Positions 8,728 through 16,556 of a DNA stretch of 64,000 bases are shown here, one piece after another. The notes below the pieces were generated by a model. The model ran no database searches, was not told where the DNA came from, and saw only the letters and a list, made by a program, of their open reading frames with translations. Every line of letters starts with the position of its first letter. Positions within the stretch are counted from its first letter, which is position 1. The position numbers were made by a program, and so were the translations under genes. Where the stretch lies: the NCBI RefSeq assembly GCF_000315795.1, contig NZ_ANHY01000012.1, positions 62,001-126,000 on the forward strand. Reading direction: 5' to 3'. Source of the stretch: Caenispirillum salinarum AK4. Lineage in GTDB: Bacteria > Pseudomonadota > Alphaproteobacteria > Rhodospirillales > Rhodospirillaceae.

Positions 8728-8777
8728 TGGCGCCAGCAGCAGGGTTCGGACCCGCGACCCCCTGATAACGAATCAGG
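8728..8777 (-). pseudogene. 3' half of a tRNA-Thr gene (att-like remnant)
   Basis: Fifty bases on the minus strand match the intact tRNA-Thr at 27291-27366 from the first base of the anticodon stem (CCTGA) through the encoded CCA, with 5 differences by my count (45/50). The anticodon reads CGT. There is no D-arm or 5' acceptor strand: the sequence beyond 8777 departs at once. The T-loop is damaged (TCCGAAC instead of TTCGAAC), and loop position 37 is T instead of A, so it cannot act as a tRNA. A fragment starting in the anticodon arm and running to the 3' end is what tyrosine integrases leave at the far end of an element inserted into a tRNA gene. Confidence 0.8.
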
Positions 8778-8958
8778 TTATGCGCCATCTTGGTGCGTCC
8801 GTGGTCGCTGGTTCCTCCCACGTAAACCGTGCTGAATCGCTGGGTTGGGGAGGTGTTTACAAGCCGGTGCGCGCCTGTGAAGGCGATTGCCGGACGGTTT
8901 CACATTCAGCCTCCGTGCTTGAATGATGCTGAATAAGTGGTGGTTTGCAACGTACTGA

Positions 8959-9210
8959 TTGCGCATCAACAACCAGGAGCCGCAGGCCCACTTAAAGCTC
9001 TCAAAGGCTGTCATCGAGGGCTGGAAGCCGGATGGAAAGCTACAGGTTCTCTGGCATATCCACCAGCCGGGTTTCGGGGTTTGTATCACGCCGCGTGGTG
9101 CCATCTTGGTATGCCGCGGGTCGTATCGGGTCCGGTTGCGGGGCAAGCGCCTGATGTGCGGGCACTTGATGGCAGTCCGGTGGAACATGCTGGGGTCGGC
9201 AGGCGAATAA
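8959..9210 (+). pseudogene. tyrosine integrase, N-terminal remnant
   Basis: The frame encodes about 83 residues including KAVIEGWKPDGKLQVLW, HQPGFGVCITPRGAI and YRVRLRGKRL. This order resembles the arm-binding N-terminal domain of phage and island integrases (lysine-rich start, W-D-x-PGFGVRVTPxG, then YRxxGRxRR). Several usually conserved positions are changed (for example H-I-H where W-D is usual) and the frame stops at 9208 without any catalytic domain. No good ribosome site is seen; the only in-frame start is TTG. It sits 180 bp inside the half tRNA-Thr. The recognition is by eye and should be tested by profile search. Confidence 0.55.
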
Positions 9211-9306
9211 GTTGGCGACCGGGCAGATGACGCGCCGGTTCCGGCGTCTGCGGCGCAATCGGCGTTACCGGGTGGGCATCTGCACACGGTCATGCGTCGC
9301 CTGCCG

Positions 9307-10365
9307 TCACACCAGGTCCGCCAGGGCCATGCCCACCTCACGGGTGCTGGCTGTGCCGCCCATGTCGCGGGTGCGCGGGCCGCCGTCGGCCAGCAGGCGC
9401 TCAATGGCGGTGACGATGGCGCGGGCGGCGTTCGCGTGGCCCAGGTGGTCGAGCATCATGGCGCCCGACCAGATCTGGCCGATGGGGTTGGCGATGCCCT
9501 GGCCGGCGATGTCCGGCGCGGACCCGTGCACGGGTTCGAACATGCTGGGGTGCTCCCGCTCCGGGTTCAGGTTGGCCGATGGGGCGATGCCGATGGTGCC
9601 CGTGGCCGCCGGCCCCAGGTCGGACAGAATGTCGCCGAACAGGTTCGACCCCACCACCACGTCGAACCAGTCCGGGTGCTGCACGAAATGCGCGGTCAGG
9701 ATGTCGATGTGGTACTGGTCGGTGCGGATATCGGGGTACTCCGCCGCCATGGCCTGGAAGCGCTCGTCCCAGAAGGGCATGGTGTGGATGATGCCGTTGG
9801 ACTTGGTGGCGCTGGTCAGGTGCTTCTTTCCGCGCGACTGCGCGAGGTCGAAGGCGTAGCGCAGCACCCGGTCGACGCCCTTGCGGGTGAAGATGCTTTC
9901 CTGCACCACCACTTCCTCCGCCGTGCCGGCGTTCAGGCGGCCGCCGATCTCGGAGTATTCGCCCTCGTTGTTCTCGCGCACGATCATGAAGTCGATGTCG
10001 CCCGGCTTCCGGTCGGCCAGCGGCGAGCGCACGCCCTCGAACAGGCGCACCGGGCGCAGGTTGATGTACTGGCGGAAGACGCGGCGGATGGGGATGAGCA
10101 GCCCCCACAGCGACACATGATCCGGCACCCCCGGCCAGCCGACGGCGCCCAGGAAGATGGCGTCATGGCCGGCGATGCCCTCCAGCGCATCTTCCGGCAT
10201 CATGCGGCCGGTCTTCTTCCAGCGTTCGCAACTCCAGTCCTTTTCGTCCCACCGGAAGGTGATGTCGAACTTGCGGCCTACGGCTTCCAGCGCGCGGATG
10301 CCCTCGGGCACCACTTCGGTGCCGATGCCGTCGCCGGCGATGACGGCGATGTTGTACTCGGCCAT
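9307..10365 (-). CDS. ttuC: tartrate dehydrogenase/decarboxylase (TtuC/YeaU type)
   Basis: 352-residue member of the isocitrate/isopropylmalate dehydrogenase family, acting in the cytoplasm with NAD+ and a divalent metal. Seen are IAVIAGDGIGTEVVPEG at the N-terminus, VRENNEGEYSEIGGR, the metal-binding GSNLFGDILSDLG and FEPVHGSAPDIAG. The VRENNEGEYS form and the length favour tartrate/D-malate dehydrogenase over LeuB. ATG 10365 is chosen over a longer reading because GAGGAG lies just upstream. It follows tarD in the same direction, so the product set suggests use of more than one tartrate isomer. Confidence 0.87.
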   Translation of the reverse strand: MAEYNIAVIAGDGIGTEVVPEGIRALEAVGRKFDITFRWDEKDWSCERWKKTGRMMPEDALEGIAGHDAIFLGAVGWPGVPDHVSLWGLLIPIRRVFRQYINLRPVRLFEGVRSPLADRKPGDIDFMIVRENNEGEYSEIGGRLNAGTAEEVVVQESIFTRKGVDRVLRYAFDLAQSRGKKHLTSATKSNGIIHTMPFWDERFQAMAAEYPDIRTDQYHIDILTAHFVQHPDWFDVVVGSNLFGDILSDLGPAATGTIGIAPSANLNPEREHPSMFEPVHGSAPDIAGQGIANPIGQIWSGAMMLDHLGHANAARAIVTAIERLLADGGPRTRDMGGTASTREVGMALADLV

Positions 10366-10473
10366 CCTGCTTTCTCCTCTCTCATATACGCGTCGCTGAT
10401 TGAAATCATCGACGCTGCGTTCAGTGGGCATGCAGCCTCACGCGCCATAAGGCGCGGCGGCCAGTCGGCCTTG

Positions 10474-10512
10474 CCGGACGACGAATGTCCGTCTTCAAGC
10501 GTCGTCCGGTTT
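10474..10512. terminator. hairpin between tarD and ttuC
   Basis: A perfect 10-bp stem (CCGGACGACG at 10474-10483 pairing with CGTCGTCCGG at 10500-10509) with a 16-nt loop lies immediately after the tarD stop. The T-run (TTTTATT) is on the plus-strand side, so it is a canonical terminator only for rightward transcripts. For the leftward tartrate operon it would instead be a 3' hairpin that could stabilise or attenuate the message before ttuC. Confidence 0.45.
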
Positions 10513-11681
10513 TATTCGCCCAGCGGCTTCATGACGGCGTAAAGCGCCGACTTGGCCTCGAAGCCGATTCCCGGCACCTCGGGCAATCCTACGTATCCGT
10601 CCTCTACCGGCGTGCCGTCGGCGAAGCCGCCGAAGGGCTGGAAGACGTGGGGATAGCTTTCGTTGCCGCCCAGGTGAAGCCCGGCGGCGATGTTGAGCGA
10701 CAGTTGATGCCCGCCGTGGGGTACCACTCGGCGGGTCGACCAGCCGTGTTCCTTCAGCATTTCCAGCGTGCGCAGGTACTCCACCAGCCCGTAGGACAGG
10801 GCACAGTCGAACTGAAGCCAGTCCCGGTCCGGGTTCATGCCGCCGTGGCGGATGAGGTTTCGGGCGTCCTGCATGGAAAACAGGTTCTCGCCGGTCGCCA
10901 TGGCGTGCGGGTAGCGGGCCGACACCTCGGCCTGCAGGGCGTAGTCCAGGGGGTCGCCGGCTTCCTCGTACCAGTGCAGGCCATAGGGCGCGAGGGCATC
11001 GGCGTAGGCCAGCGCGGTTTCGGTGTCGAAGCGGCCGTTGGCGTCGACGCACAGGCGCGAGCCGTCGTGGTCGACCACCGACAACGCGGCCTCCACCCGT
11101 TTCATGTCCTCGGCCAGCGGCACGGCGCCGATCTTCATCTTGACCGTGTGGTAGCCGAGGTCGAGGTAGCCCTTCAACTCGTCCTTCAACGGCTCCAGTC
11201 CCTTGCCGGGATGGTAGTAGCCGCCGGCGGCGTAGACCCAGACGCGGTCATCGGGCGCGCCGGTGCCGTAGCGCTCCGCCAGCAGGCGATAGAGGGGTTG
11301 TTCCGCGATCTTGGCGACGGCATCCCACACCGCCATGTCGATCACCCCGACGGCGACGGAGCGCTCGCCATGGCCGCCCGGCTTCTCGTTGGTCATCATG
11401 GCGCGCCAGATGGCGTGGGGGTCGAGATTGTCGTGCGCCGGGTCGATCAGGCTGTCGGGATCGGCCTCCAGCACGCGCGGGATGAAGCGCTCGCGCAGCA
11501 GGCAGCCTTGCGCGTAGCGGCCGTTGGAGTTGAAGCCGTAGCCGACGACGGGCCGGCCGTCGCGGATGACGTCGGTGACCACCGCGACGACGCTGCACGT
11601 CATCTTGCTGAAGTCGATGTAGGCGTTGGCGATGGGGGAGGCGATGGAGGCCGTCGTCTCGCGGATGTCGATGATCTTCAT
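10512..11681 (-). CDS. tarD: D-tartrate dehydratase (enolase superfamily)
   Basis: 389 residues, identical in length to the characterised Bradyrhizobium TarD as I recall it. It removes water from D-tartrate to give oxaloacetate. The mandelate-racemase-type fold has the catalytic lysine motif TVKMKIG (about residue 181), metal ligands in DANGRFDTETA, EEAGDPLDY and ATGENLFS, and the catalytic histidine in VPHGGHQLS (about residue 322), matching the K184/H322 arrangement known for TarD. It is encoded just downstream of a tctCAB-type uptake system and upstream of ttuC, which supports tartrate as substrate. Confidence 0.85.
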   Translation of the reverse strand: MKIIDIRETTASIASPIANAYIDFSKMTCSVVAVVTDVIRDGRPVVGYGFNSNGRYAQGCLLRERFIPRVLEADPDSLIDPAHDNLDPHAIWRAMMTNEKPGGHGERSVAVGVIDMAVWDAVAKIAEQPLYRLLAERYGTGAPDDRVWVYAAGGYYHPGKGLEPLKDELKGYLDLGYHTVKMKIGAVPLAEDMKRVEAALSVVDHDGSRLCVDANGRFDTETALAYADALAPYGLHWYEEAGDPLDYALQAEVSARYPHAMATGENLFSMQDARNLIRHGGMNPDRDWLQFDCALSYGLVEYLRTLEMLKEHGWSTRRVVPHGGHQLSLNIAAGLHLGGNESYPHVFQPFGGFADGTPVEDGYVGLPEVPGIGFEAKSALYAVMKPLGE

Positions 11682-11687
11682 GGGTCC

Positions 11688-12155
11688 TCAGAACACAAGG
11701 CCGGTGGGAAGGGGGACGTTGAGCGCTTCCGTGAACAGCACCTGGAAGGCGGTGACGATCACCACGCCGGCGAGCACCAGCGCGGCGGCGAGGCCGGGCG
11801 TCCAGCGGCCGTGGTGGGCGACCAGCATCAGCCCCAGGAAGCACAGAAGGCTGGTGGTGAAAAAGCCGACCACGTTCAGCAGCAGCACCCAGGCGGTCAT
11901 GACGCCGATGAATCCCAGGCGGCGCGGGGTCGATCCGGGGTCCGGCGTTTCGTGCCCGCGCGGGCGGATCAGCCGCACCACCACCATGATGGTCGAGAAG
12001 ACGATCAGCGCGCCGGCGATGGAGCGGGGGAAGACGGCGCCCAGGCGGCTCATGCCGGCGGTCTCGGTGATGACCCAGACGCCCAGGCCGATGAACAAGA
12101 GGCCGCAGACGATGCCGCCGATGTCGTGGGGGGGGCGCGTGCGCTCAGTCGGCAT
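11688..12155 (-). CDS. tctB: tripartite tricarboxylate transporter small membrane protein (TctB)
   Basis: 155-residue inner-membrane protein with four to five helices, such as IGGIVCGLLFIGLGVWVITE and VMTAWVLLLNVVGFFTTSLL, typical of TctB. It works with TctA and the binding protein TctC in secondary uptake of di- and tricarboxylates. It overlaps the 3' end of tctA by 11 bp and ends 6 bp before tarD, so it is part of one leftward operon. The genes after it point to tartrate as the cargo. Confidence 0.87.
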   Translation of the reverse strand: MPTERTRPPHDIGGIVCGLLFIGLGVWVITETAGMSRLGAVFPRSIAGALIVFSTIMVVVRLIRPRGHETPDPGSTPRRLGFIGVMTAWVLLLNVVGFFTTSLLCFLGLMLVAHHGRWTPGLAAALVLAGVVIVTAFQVLFTEALNVPLPTGLVF

Positions 12156-13689
12156 TGGCGGCTCCCTTGCGTGACGACGTCTCGGGGGCGTTCGGTGCGG
12201 GGCGGCGGGGCTTCAGGCGTGGCGCGATCAGCGGGTAGAACAGCGACAGCACGATGAAGGCAATGATGCCGATGGACAGCGGCCGGCCGAAGTACATGCC
12301 CACCAGGTCATTGGTGGCGGACCCGATCAGCCAGCCCTGCACGAAGCCCTGCTCGGCGATCTGGCCCAGCACCAGCCCCAGCACGATGGGGGAGGGCTTG
12401 AAGCCGAAGCGCGCCAGCACCCACCCCACGACGCCCAGGGTGAACATGATGACCGTGTCGACGGCGCTGTTCTGGATGGCGTAGCTGCCGATGACGGTCA
12501 TGAAGGCGATGGTCGGCACCAGCACCGCCTTGGGCAGGCTGATGATGGACTTGTAGGCATAGCGGCCGATCAGAAGCCCCGTCGGCAGCATGAGCACGGT
12601 GGCGATCAGCAGTCCGTAGATGAAGGTGAAGGATATCGACGCCTGATCGGTGAACAGGCTGGGCCCGGTACGGATGCCCTGAACCAGCAGCGCGCCCAGG
12701 ATCACCGCGTCGGGCGGCGTGCCGGGGATGCCCAGCACCAGCGTCGGAATGAAGCCGCCGCCGACGGTGGCGTTGTTGGCGCTTTCCGTCGCCATGATGC
12801 CCTCGGGCTCGCCGGTGCCGAAGTGGCGGGAGCGCTTGGACGTGCGGCGGGACTCGCTGTAGGCCACCAGCCCGGCGATTGATCCGCCCGCGCCCGGCAG
12901 GATGCCCACCAGCGTGCCGATCACCGATGACCGGCCCAGGTTGACCTTGTGCCGCCAGGCCAGGCCCAGCGCCTCGCCCAGACGGAAGCCGCGCGGCGTG
13001 GTGCTGACCTTCAGGTGGGCCTTGGGCGTGCTCACCATGTCGATCAGCACGGGGATGCAGTAGAGGCCGATCAGCGCCGAGACGATTTCCACCCCGCCCA
13101 GCAGCTGCGGCATGCCCAGGGTGAACCGCACGTCGCCGCCCACTACGGCCACGCCGATCATGGACAGCAGCAGCCCGAAGCAGGCCCCCATCAGGCCCTT
13201 GAGCAGGTCGCCCTCCGACAGCGCGGCGATGAGCGTCAGGCCCAGCATGGCGAGCCAGAAATATTCCACCGGCCCGAACGCCAGGGCCACGCGCGCCAAT
13301 GGCGGGGCGAGCAGCAGCAGCGCCAGGGCACCCACCAGACCGCCGCAGACCGAGGCGATGGCGGCCAGCGTCACCGCAAGGTCGCCGTCGCCGCGCTTGG
13401 CCATGGGGAAGCCGTCGAAGGTGGTGGCGATGGCCGACGGCGTGCCGGGCGTGTTCACGAGGATCGCGGCGAAGGCGCCGCCATAGATGGCGCCCGTATA
13501 GATGGCGCCCAGCATGATAAGGCCGGACGCCGGGTCCATCGAAAAGGTGATGGGCACCAGGACGGCCACCGCCATGGTGGCGGACAGGCCGGGCAGGGCG
13601 CCGATCACGGTCCCCGCGATCACGCCCGCCCATGCCAGGGCGATGTTCAACGGCGTCAGCGCGTCGAAAAGATATTGCAGCCTGTCCAT
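12145..13689 (-). CDS. tctA: tripartite tricarboxylate transporter large membrane protein (TctA)
   Basis: 514-residue protein of about 12 membrane helices, full length for TctA. Family stretches are visible: ALPGLSATMAVAVLVPITFS, NTPGTPSAIATTFDGFPMAK, GILPGAGGSIAGLVAY and LGIPGTPPDAVILGALLVQG; the two PG-rich repeats are the hallmark. It forms the transport pore. It is preceded 36 bp upstream by tctC and overlapped by tctB. Confidence 0.93.
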   Translation of the reverse strand: MDRLQYLFDALTPLNIALAWAGVIAGTVIGALPGLSATMAVAVLVPITFSMDPASGLIMLGAIYTGAIYGGAFAAILVNTPGTPSAIATTFDGFPMAKRGDGDLAVTLAAIASVCGGLVGALALLLLAPPLARVALAFGPVEYFWLAMLGLTLIAALSEGDLLKGLMGACFGLLLSMIGVAVVGGDVRFTLGMPQLLGGVEIVSALIGLYCIPVLIDMVSTPKAHLKVSTTPRGFRLGEALGLAWRHKVNLGRSSVIGTLVGILPGAGGSIAGLVAYSESRRTSKRSRHFGTGEPEGIMATESANNATVGGGFIPTLVLGIPGTPPDAVILGALLVQGIRTGPSLFTDQASISFTFIYGLLIATVLMLPTGLLIGRYAYKSIISLPKAVLVPTIAFMTVIGSYAIQNSAVDTVIMFTLGVVGWVLARFGFKPSPIVLGLVLGQIAEQGFVQGWLIGSATNDLVGMYFGRPLSIGIIAFIVLSLFYPLIAPRLKPRRPAPNAPETSSRKGAANAD

Positions 13690-13725
13690 GACGAGGACCG
13701 TCCCGGTTGCCGTTCCGTGATGCTC

Positions 13726-14703
13726 TTACTCGCTTCCGGCCGTCTGCGGCTCGACCAGCCCCATTTCCTCGGCGATACCGCGGTACTTGGCCTTCTGTTC
13801 CTCCAGGAACGCCGGCATCTTCTCCAGGTCGATGGCCGTCAGCACGAAGCCGCCGTCTTCCATCTTCTGGCGGAACGCCGGGTCGGCGTTGATGTCGGAC
13901 ACGATGTCCGAGACCTGCTGCTTGATGTCCTCGGAGACGCCGGCGGGCACGGCCACGCCGCGATAGGCGCCGCCGACCCAATCCAGCCCCAGTTCCTGGA
14001 AGGTGGGCACGTCGGGCAGGCTGGGCAGGCGTTCCTCGGCCGCCACGGCCAGCACGCGGGTTTCGGGATAGTTGACGCCGACGGTGGAGTAGGTGGCGCC
14101 GGCGGTCGTCTGGTTGCCCATGATGGCCTGGACGGCCGCGCCCGTGCCCTTGAACGGCACGTAGGTGGTGGTGATGCCGGCCAGCTTGTCGAGTTGCTGC
14201 TGCATCAGGTGGTTGGCGGAGTTCGAGCCCGACCCGGCGAAGGTCACCGCACCCGGGTTCTCCTTGGCGTGGTCGATCAGGTCCTGCAGCGTCTGGAACT
14301 CGCTGTCCTTGGGCACCACGACGGCGTCGGGGGTGTAGTGGAAATAGTGCACCACGTTGACGTCGTCGGTCTGGTAGCCGGAATCGGCGATCATCGGCTG
14401 CAGGATGGTGTGGGGCACGTTGGCGCCCATGATCGTGTAGCCGTCGGACGCCATGCTGTTGAGCTGCGACCAGGCCTGGCTGCCGCCGCCGCCGGGCTTG
14501 TACTGGATCACGACCTCTTCGTCGTTGGCGTGCTTGGGCCAGAATTCCTGCTGCATGCGCGCCGTAATGTCCGACTCGCCGCCCGGGCCGAACGGAATGA
14601 TGTAGGTGACGGGTTTTTCCGGGTACTCGGCCACCGCCGGGCCGGCGGCGGCAAGGGCGACGGCCAGCCCTGCGGCTCCCATCAGCGTGCGGAACGTTTC
14701 CAT
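13726..14703 (-). CDS. tctC: tripartite tricarboxylate transporter binding protein (TctC/Bug family)
   Basis: 325-residue periplasmic binding protein. Signal peptide at residues 1-26 ([20 protein letters not shown]), then the Bug-family opening YPEKPVTYIIPFGPGGESD; internal KPGGGGSQAW and AGSGSNSANHL are ligand-loop regions. ATG 14703 is chosen because AAGGAGG lies 7 nt upstream; the open frame continues far beyond, antisense to the LysR gene, and is not coding. It would bind tartrate or a similar dicarboxylate. First gene of the operon and divergent from the LysR regulator. Confidence 0.9.
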   Translation of the reverse strand: METFRTLMGAAGLAVALAAAGPAVAEYPEKPVTYIIPFGPGGESDITARMQQEFWPKHANDEEVVIQYKPGGGGSQAWSQLNSMASDGYTIMGANVPHTILQPMIADSGYQTDDVNVVHYFHYTPDAVVVPKDSEFQTLQDLIDHAKENPGAVTFAGSGSNSANHLMQQQLDKLAGITTTYVPFKGTGAAVQAIMGNQTTAGATYSTVGVNYPETRVLAVAAEERLPSLPDVPTFQELGLDWVGGAYRGVAVPAGVSEDIKQQVSDIVSDINADPAFRQKMEDGGFVLTAIDLEKMPAFLEEQKAKYRGIAEEMGLVEPQTAGSE

Positions 14704-14801
14704 CGTGTCCTCCTTGTTCGCGCCCCGGCGTTTACCCGCCGCGAGCAATTCTTGACCGGAGGACTCTACTGTCTGGACCGGCGTCATATCGAATGCCAAG
14801 A

Positions 14802-14846
14802 TCGCATCAAGAAATGCGAAAACGGCATTTACGCCGGAAGGCGTAA
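14802..14846. promoter_or_regulatory. candidate LysR operators between tctC and the regulator
   Basis: Two perfect inverted repeats lie in the 178-bp divergent gap: TCGCAT-N6-ATGCGA (14802-14819) and TTACGCC-N4-GGCGTAA (14829-14846). LysR-type proteins usually bind two nearby dyads, one for recognition and one for activation, in exactly this position. Which is which, and that this regulator binds them, is inferred. Confidence 0.5.
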
Positions 14847-14881
14847 TGTCTCGTCGTGGTGCTGACAGGGGCGGAGCGTAT

Positions 14882-15820
14882 ATGGAAAGCGGCTGGCTCG
14901 AAGACTTCGTGGTCCTTTGCGAGACCGGCAACTTTTCCCGGGCGGCGGCCGCGCGGAACGTGACGCAGCCCGCCTTCAGCCGCCACATCCAGGCGTTGGA
15001 GACCTGGGCCGGCGCGCCGCTGTTCGACCGCACGCGCCAGCCCATCCGCCCCACCGCTGCCGGCCGGGCGCTGCTGCCCGTGGCCGAGGCCGTGCTGCGC
15101 CAGTTGGTACGGGCGCGGGAGCAGGTGCGCACCGCCGCGGCCGGCGATTCCGTGACACTGCACTTCGCCGCCACGCACAGCCTGTCGCTGACGTTCTTTC
15201 CCGGGTGGATTCGGGCGCTCGAGGACGCGCAGCACCCTTTCCCGATCCGCCTGGACAGCGACACCATGCTGGCGTGCGAGGGGCTGCTGACGCAGGGCCT
15301 GTGCCATTTCCTGCTCTGCCATTCCGATCCCGCCGCGCCGCTACGCCTGAACGGCCAGCAGTTCGACAGCCGCAAGGTCGGACGCGACAAGCTTGTCCCC
15401 CTGGCGCGCCCCCAGGACCAGGGGGATTATCCGCCGCTGGCCGAGCCGGGGCCGTCCGAGGGCATTCCGTATCTCGCCTATTCCGACGTTTCGGGCCTGG
15501 GGCGCGCGGTGGAGCGCTGCTTGGCCGAGGCAACCCGTAGGCCGCCCCTGCGCTGCCGGTTCACCTCGCATCTGTCGGTCGTTCTGCGGTCGATGGTTCT
15601 GGACGGGCACGGCATGGCGTGGCTTCCCCTCAGCCTTGTGGCGCCGGATGTGGAGGCGGGGCGGCTGGTGCCGGTTCTCGGCGAGGCATGGCACATTCCG
15701 CTGGACGTCCGGGTCTTCCGCCTTCGCGATCCGCTGGGGCCGGACATCGAGGCATTCTGGGCCCGCCTGACGGATACAATGGACCCGGCCGCCGGGACGG
15801 AGCCGCTTCCGGTATCCTGA
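14882..15820 (+). CDS. LysR-family regulator of tartrate genes
   Basis: 312 residues. N-terminal helix-turn-helix: WLEDFVVLCETGNFSRAAAA, then QPAFSRHIQALE, the LysR signature. The C-terminal half is a periplasmic-binding-protein-like effector domain. ATG 14882 is preferred over an ATG 36 bp earlier because GGCGGAG precedes it and the protein then starts directly with the LysR fold. It is divergent from tctC, the classical arrangement, so it most likely activates tctCAB-tarD-ttuC in the presence of tartrate. The target and ligand are inferred from position only. Confidence 0.85.
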   Translation: MESGWLEDFVVLCETGNFSRAAAARNVTQPAFSRHIQALETWAGAPLFDRTRQPIRPTAAGRALLPVAEAVLRQLVRAREQVRTAAAGDSVTLHFAATHSLSLTFFPGWIRALEDAQHPFPIRLDSDTMLACEGLLTQGLCHFLLCHSDPAAPLRLNGQQFDSRKVGRDKLVPLARPQDQGDYPPLAEPGPSEGIPYLAYSDVSGLGRAVERCLAEATRRPPLRCRFTSHLSVVLRSMVLDGHGMAWLPLSLVAPDVEAGRLVPVLGEAWHIPLDVRVFRLRDPLGPDIEAFWARLTDTMDPAAGTEPLPVS

Positions 15821-15896
15821 CCGCCCGCCGGATGGAGAACTGTCAGCGGCTGCAGCGCGTTGTTCCTGATAGTCTTTCGGGAAACAAACTCTCGTC

Positions 15897-16553
15897 ATGT
15901 CCAGGATCTTCCGCAAGAGCGCCGACACATGGTTGCGTGTCATCATGCTGCTCGCGGCGGTGGCGCTCGTTGCGGGTGTCGGCCTTCTCGTCGCTGGTGC
16001 GGCGTCCAACGTCACGACGCGTGAGAATATTGCGCCGGTGCAGCCCGTCCCCTTCAGCCACCGGCATCACGTCGGGGGTCTGGGGATCGACTGCCGTTAC
16101 TGCCACGCCGCCGTCGAAGTGAGCGCGTCGGCCGGGCTGCCGCCGACGGAAACCTGCATGACCTGCCATTCCCAGCTCTGGACGGACGCCGACCTGCTTG
16201 CGCCGGTGCGGCAGAGTTGGGCCGAAAGGACGCCGATCCACTGGGCGCGTGTCCACAACCTGCCGGACTTCGCCTACTTCGACCACTCCATCCATGTCAG
16301 TTCCGGCGTCGGCTGCGTCGAGTGCCACGGCAACGTGGACGAGATGCCGCTCACGCGGCAGGCGGAAAACCTGCGGATGCGCTTTTGCATCGACTGCCAC
16401 GATGATCCGGCGCCCCGGCTGCGGCCGCGCGAGGCCGTCTTCGACATGGACTGGACGCCGCCGCCGGACCGCCGGGCGCTGGGCGAAAGGCTGGTCGAAC
16501 GCTACGGCATCGACACCGACGACCTGACCCACTGTTATATTTGCCACAGGTGA
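15897..16553 (+). CDS. actA: alternative complex III pentaheme cytochrome c (ActA)
   Basis: 218 residues, anchored by an N-terminal helix (LRVIMLLAAVALVAGVGLLV) with a periplasmic domain holding five CxxCH haem sites: CRYCH, CMTCH, CVECH, CIDCH and the terminal CYICH. PVPFSHRHHVGGLGIDC is typical of ActA. It takes part in electron transfer from quinol through the complex. It opens an operon running without real gaps to coxP at 26993. No strong ribosome site is visible (GGGA 13 nt upstream). The 76-bp upstream gap shows no obvious promoter. Confidence 0.92.
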   Translation: MSRIFRKSADTWLRVIMLLAAVALVAGVGLLVAGAASNVTTRENIAPVQPVPFSHRHHVGGLGIDCRYCHAAVEVSASAGLPPTETCMTCHSQLWTDADLLAPVRQSWAERTPIHWARVHNLPDFAYFDHSIHVSSGVGCVECHGNVDEMPLTRQAENLRMRFCIDCHDDPAPRLRPREAVFDMDWTPPPDRRALGERLVERYGIDTDDLTHCYICHR

Positions 16554-16556
16554 CGG

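Noticed and set aside
8728-8805. A functional tRNA-Thr(CGT)
   Set aside because: No D-arm or 5' acceptor strand can be found beyond the anticodon stem, and the T-loop is altered.
12949-14865. 638-codon plus-strand frame over tctA/tctC
   Set aside because: His/Gly/Arg-rich shadow; both minus-strand genes are unmistakable.
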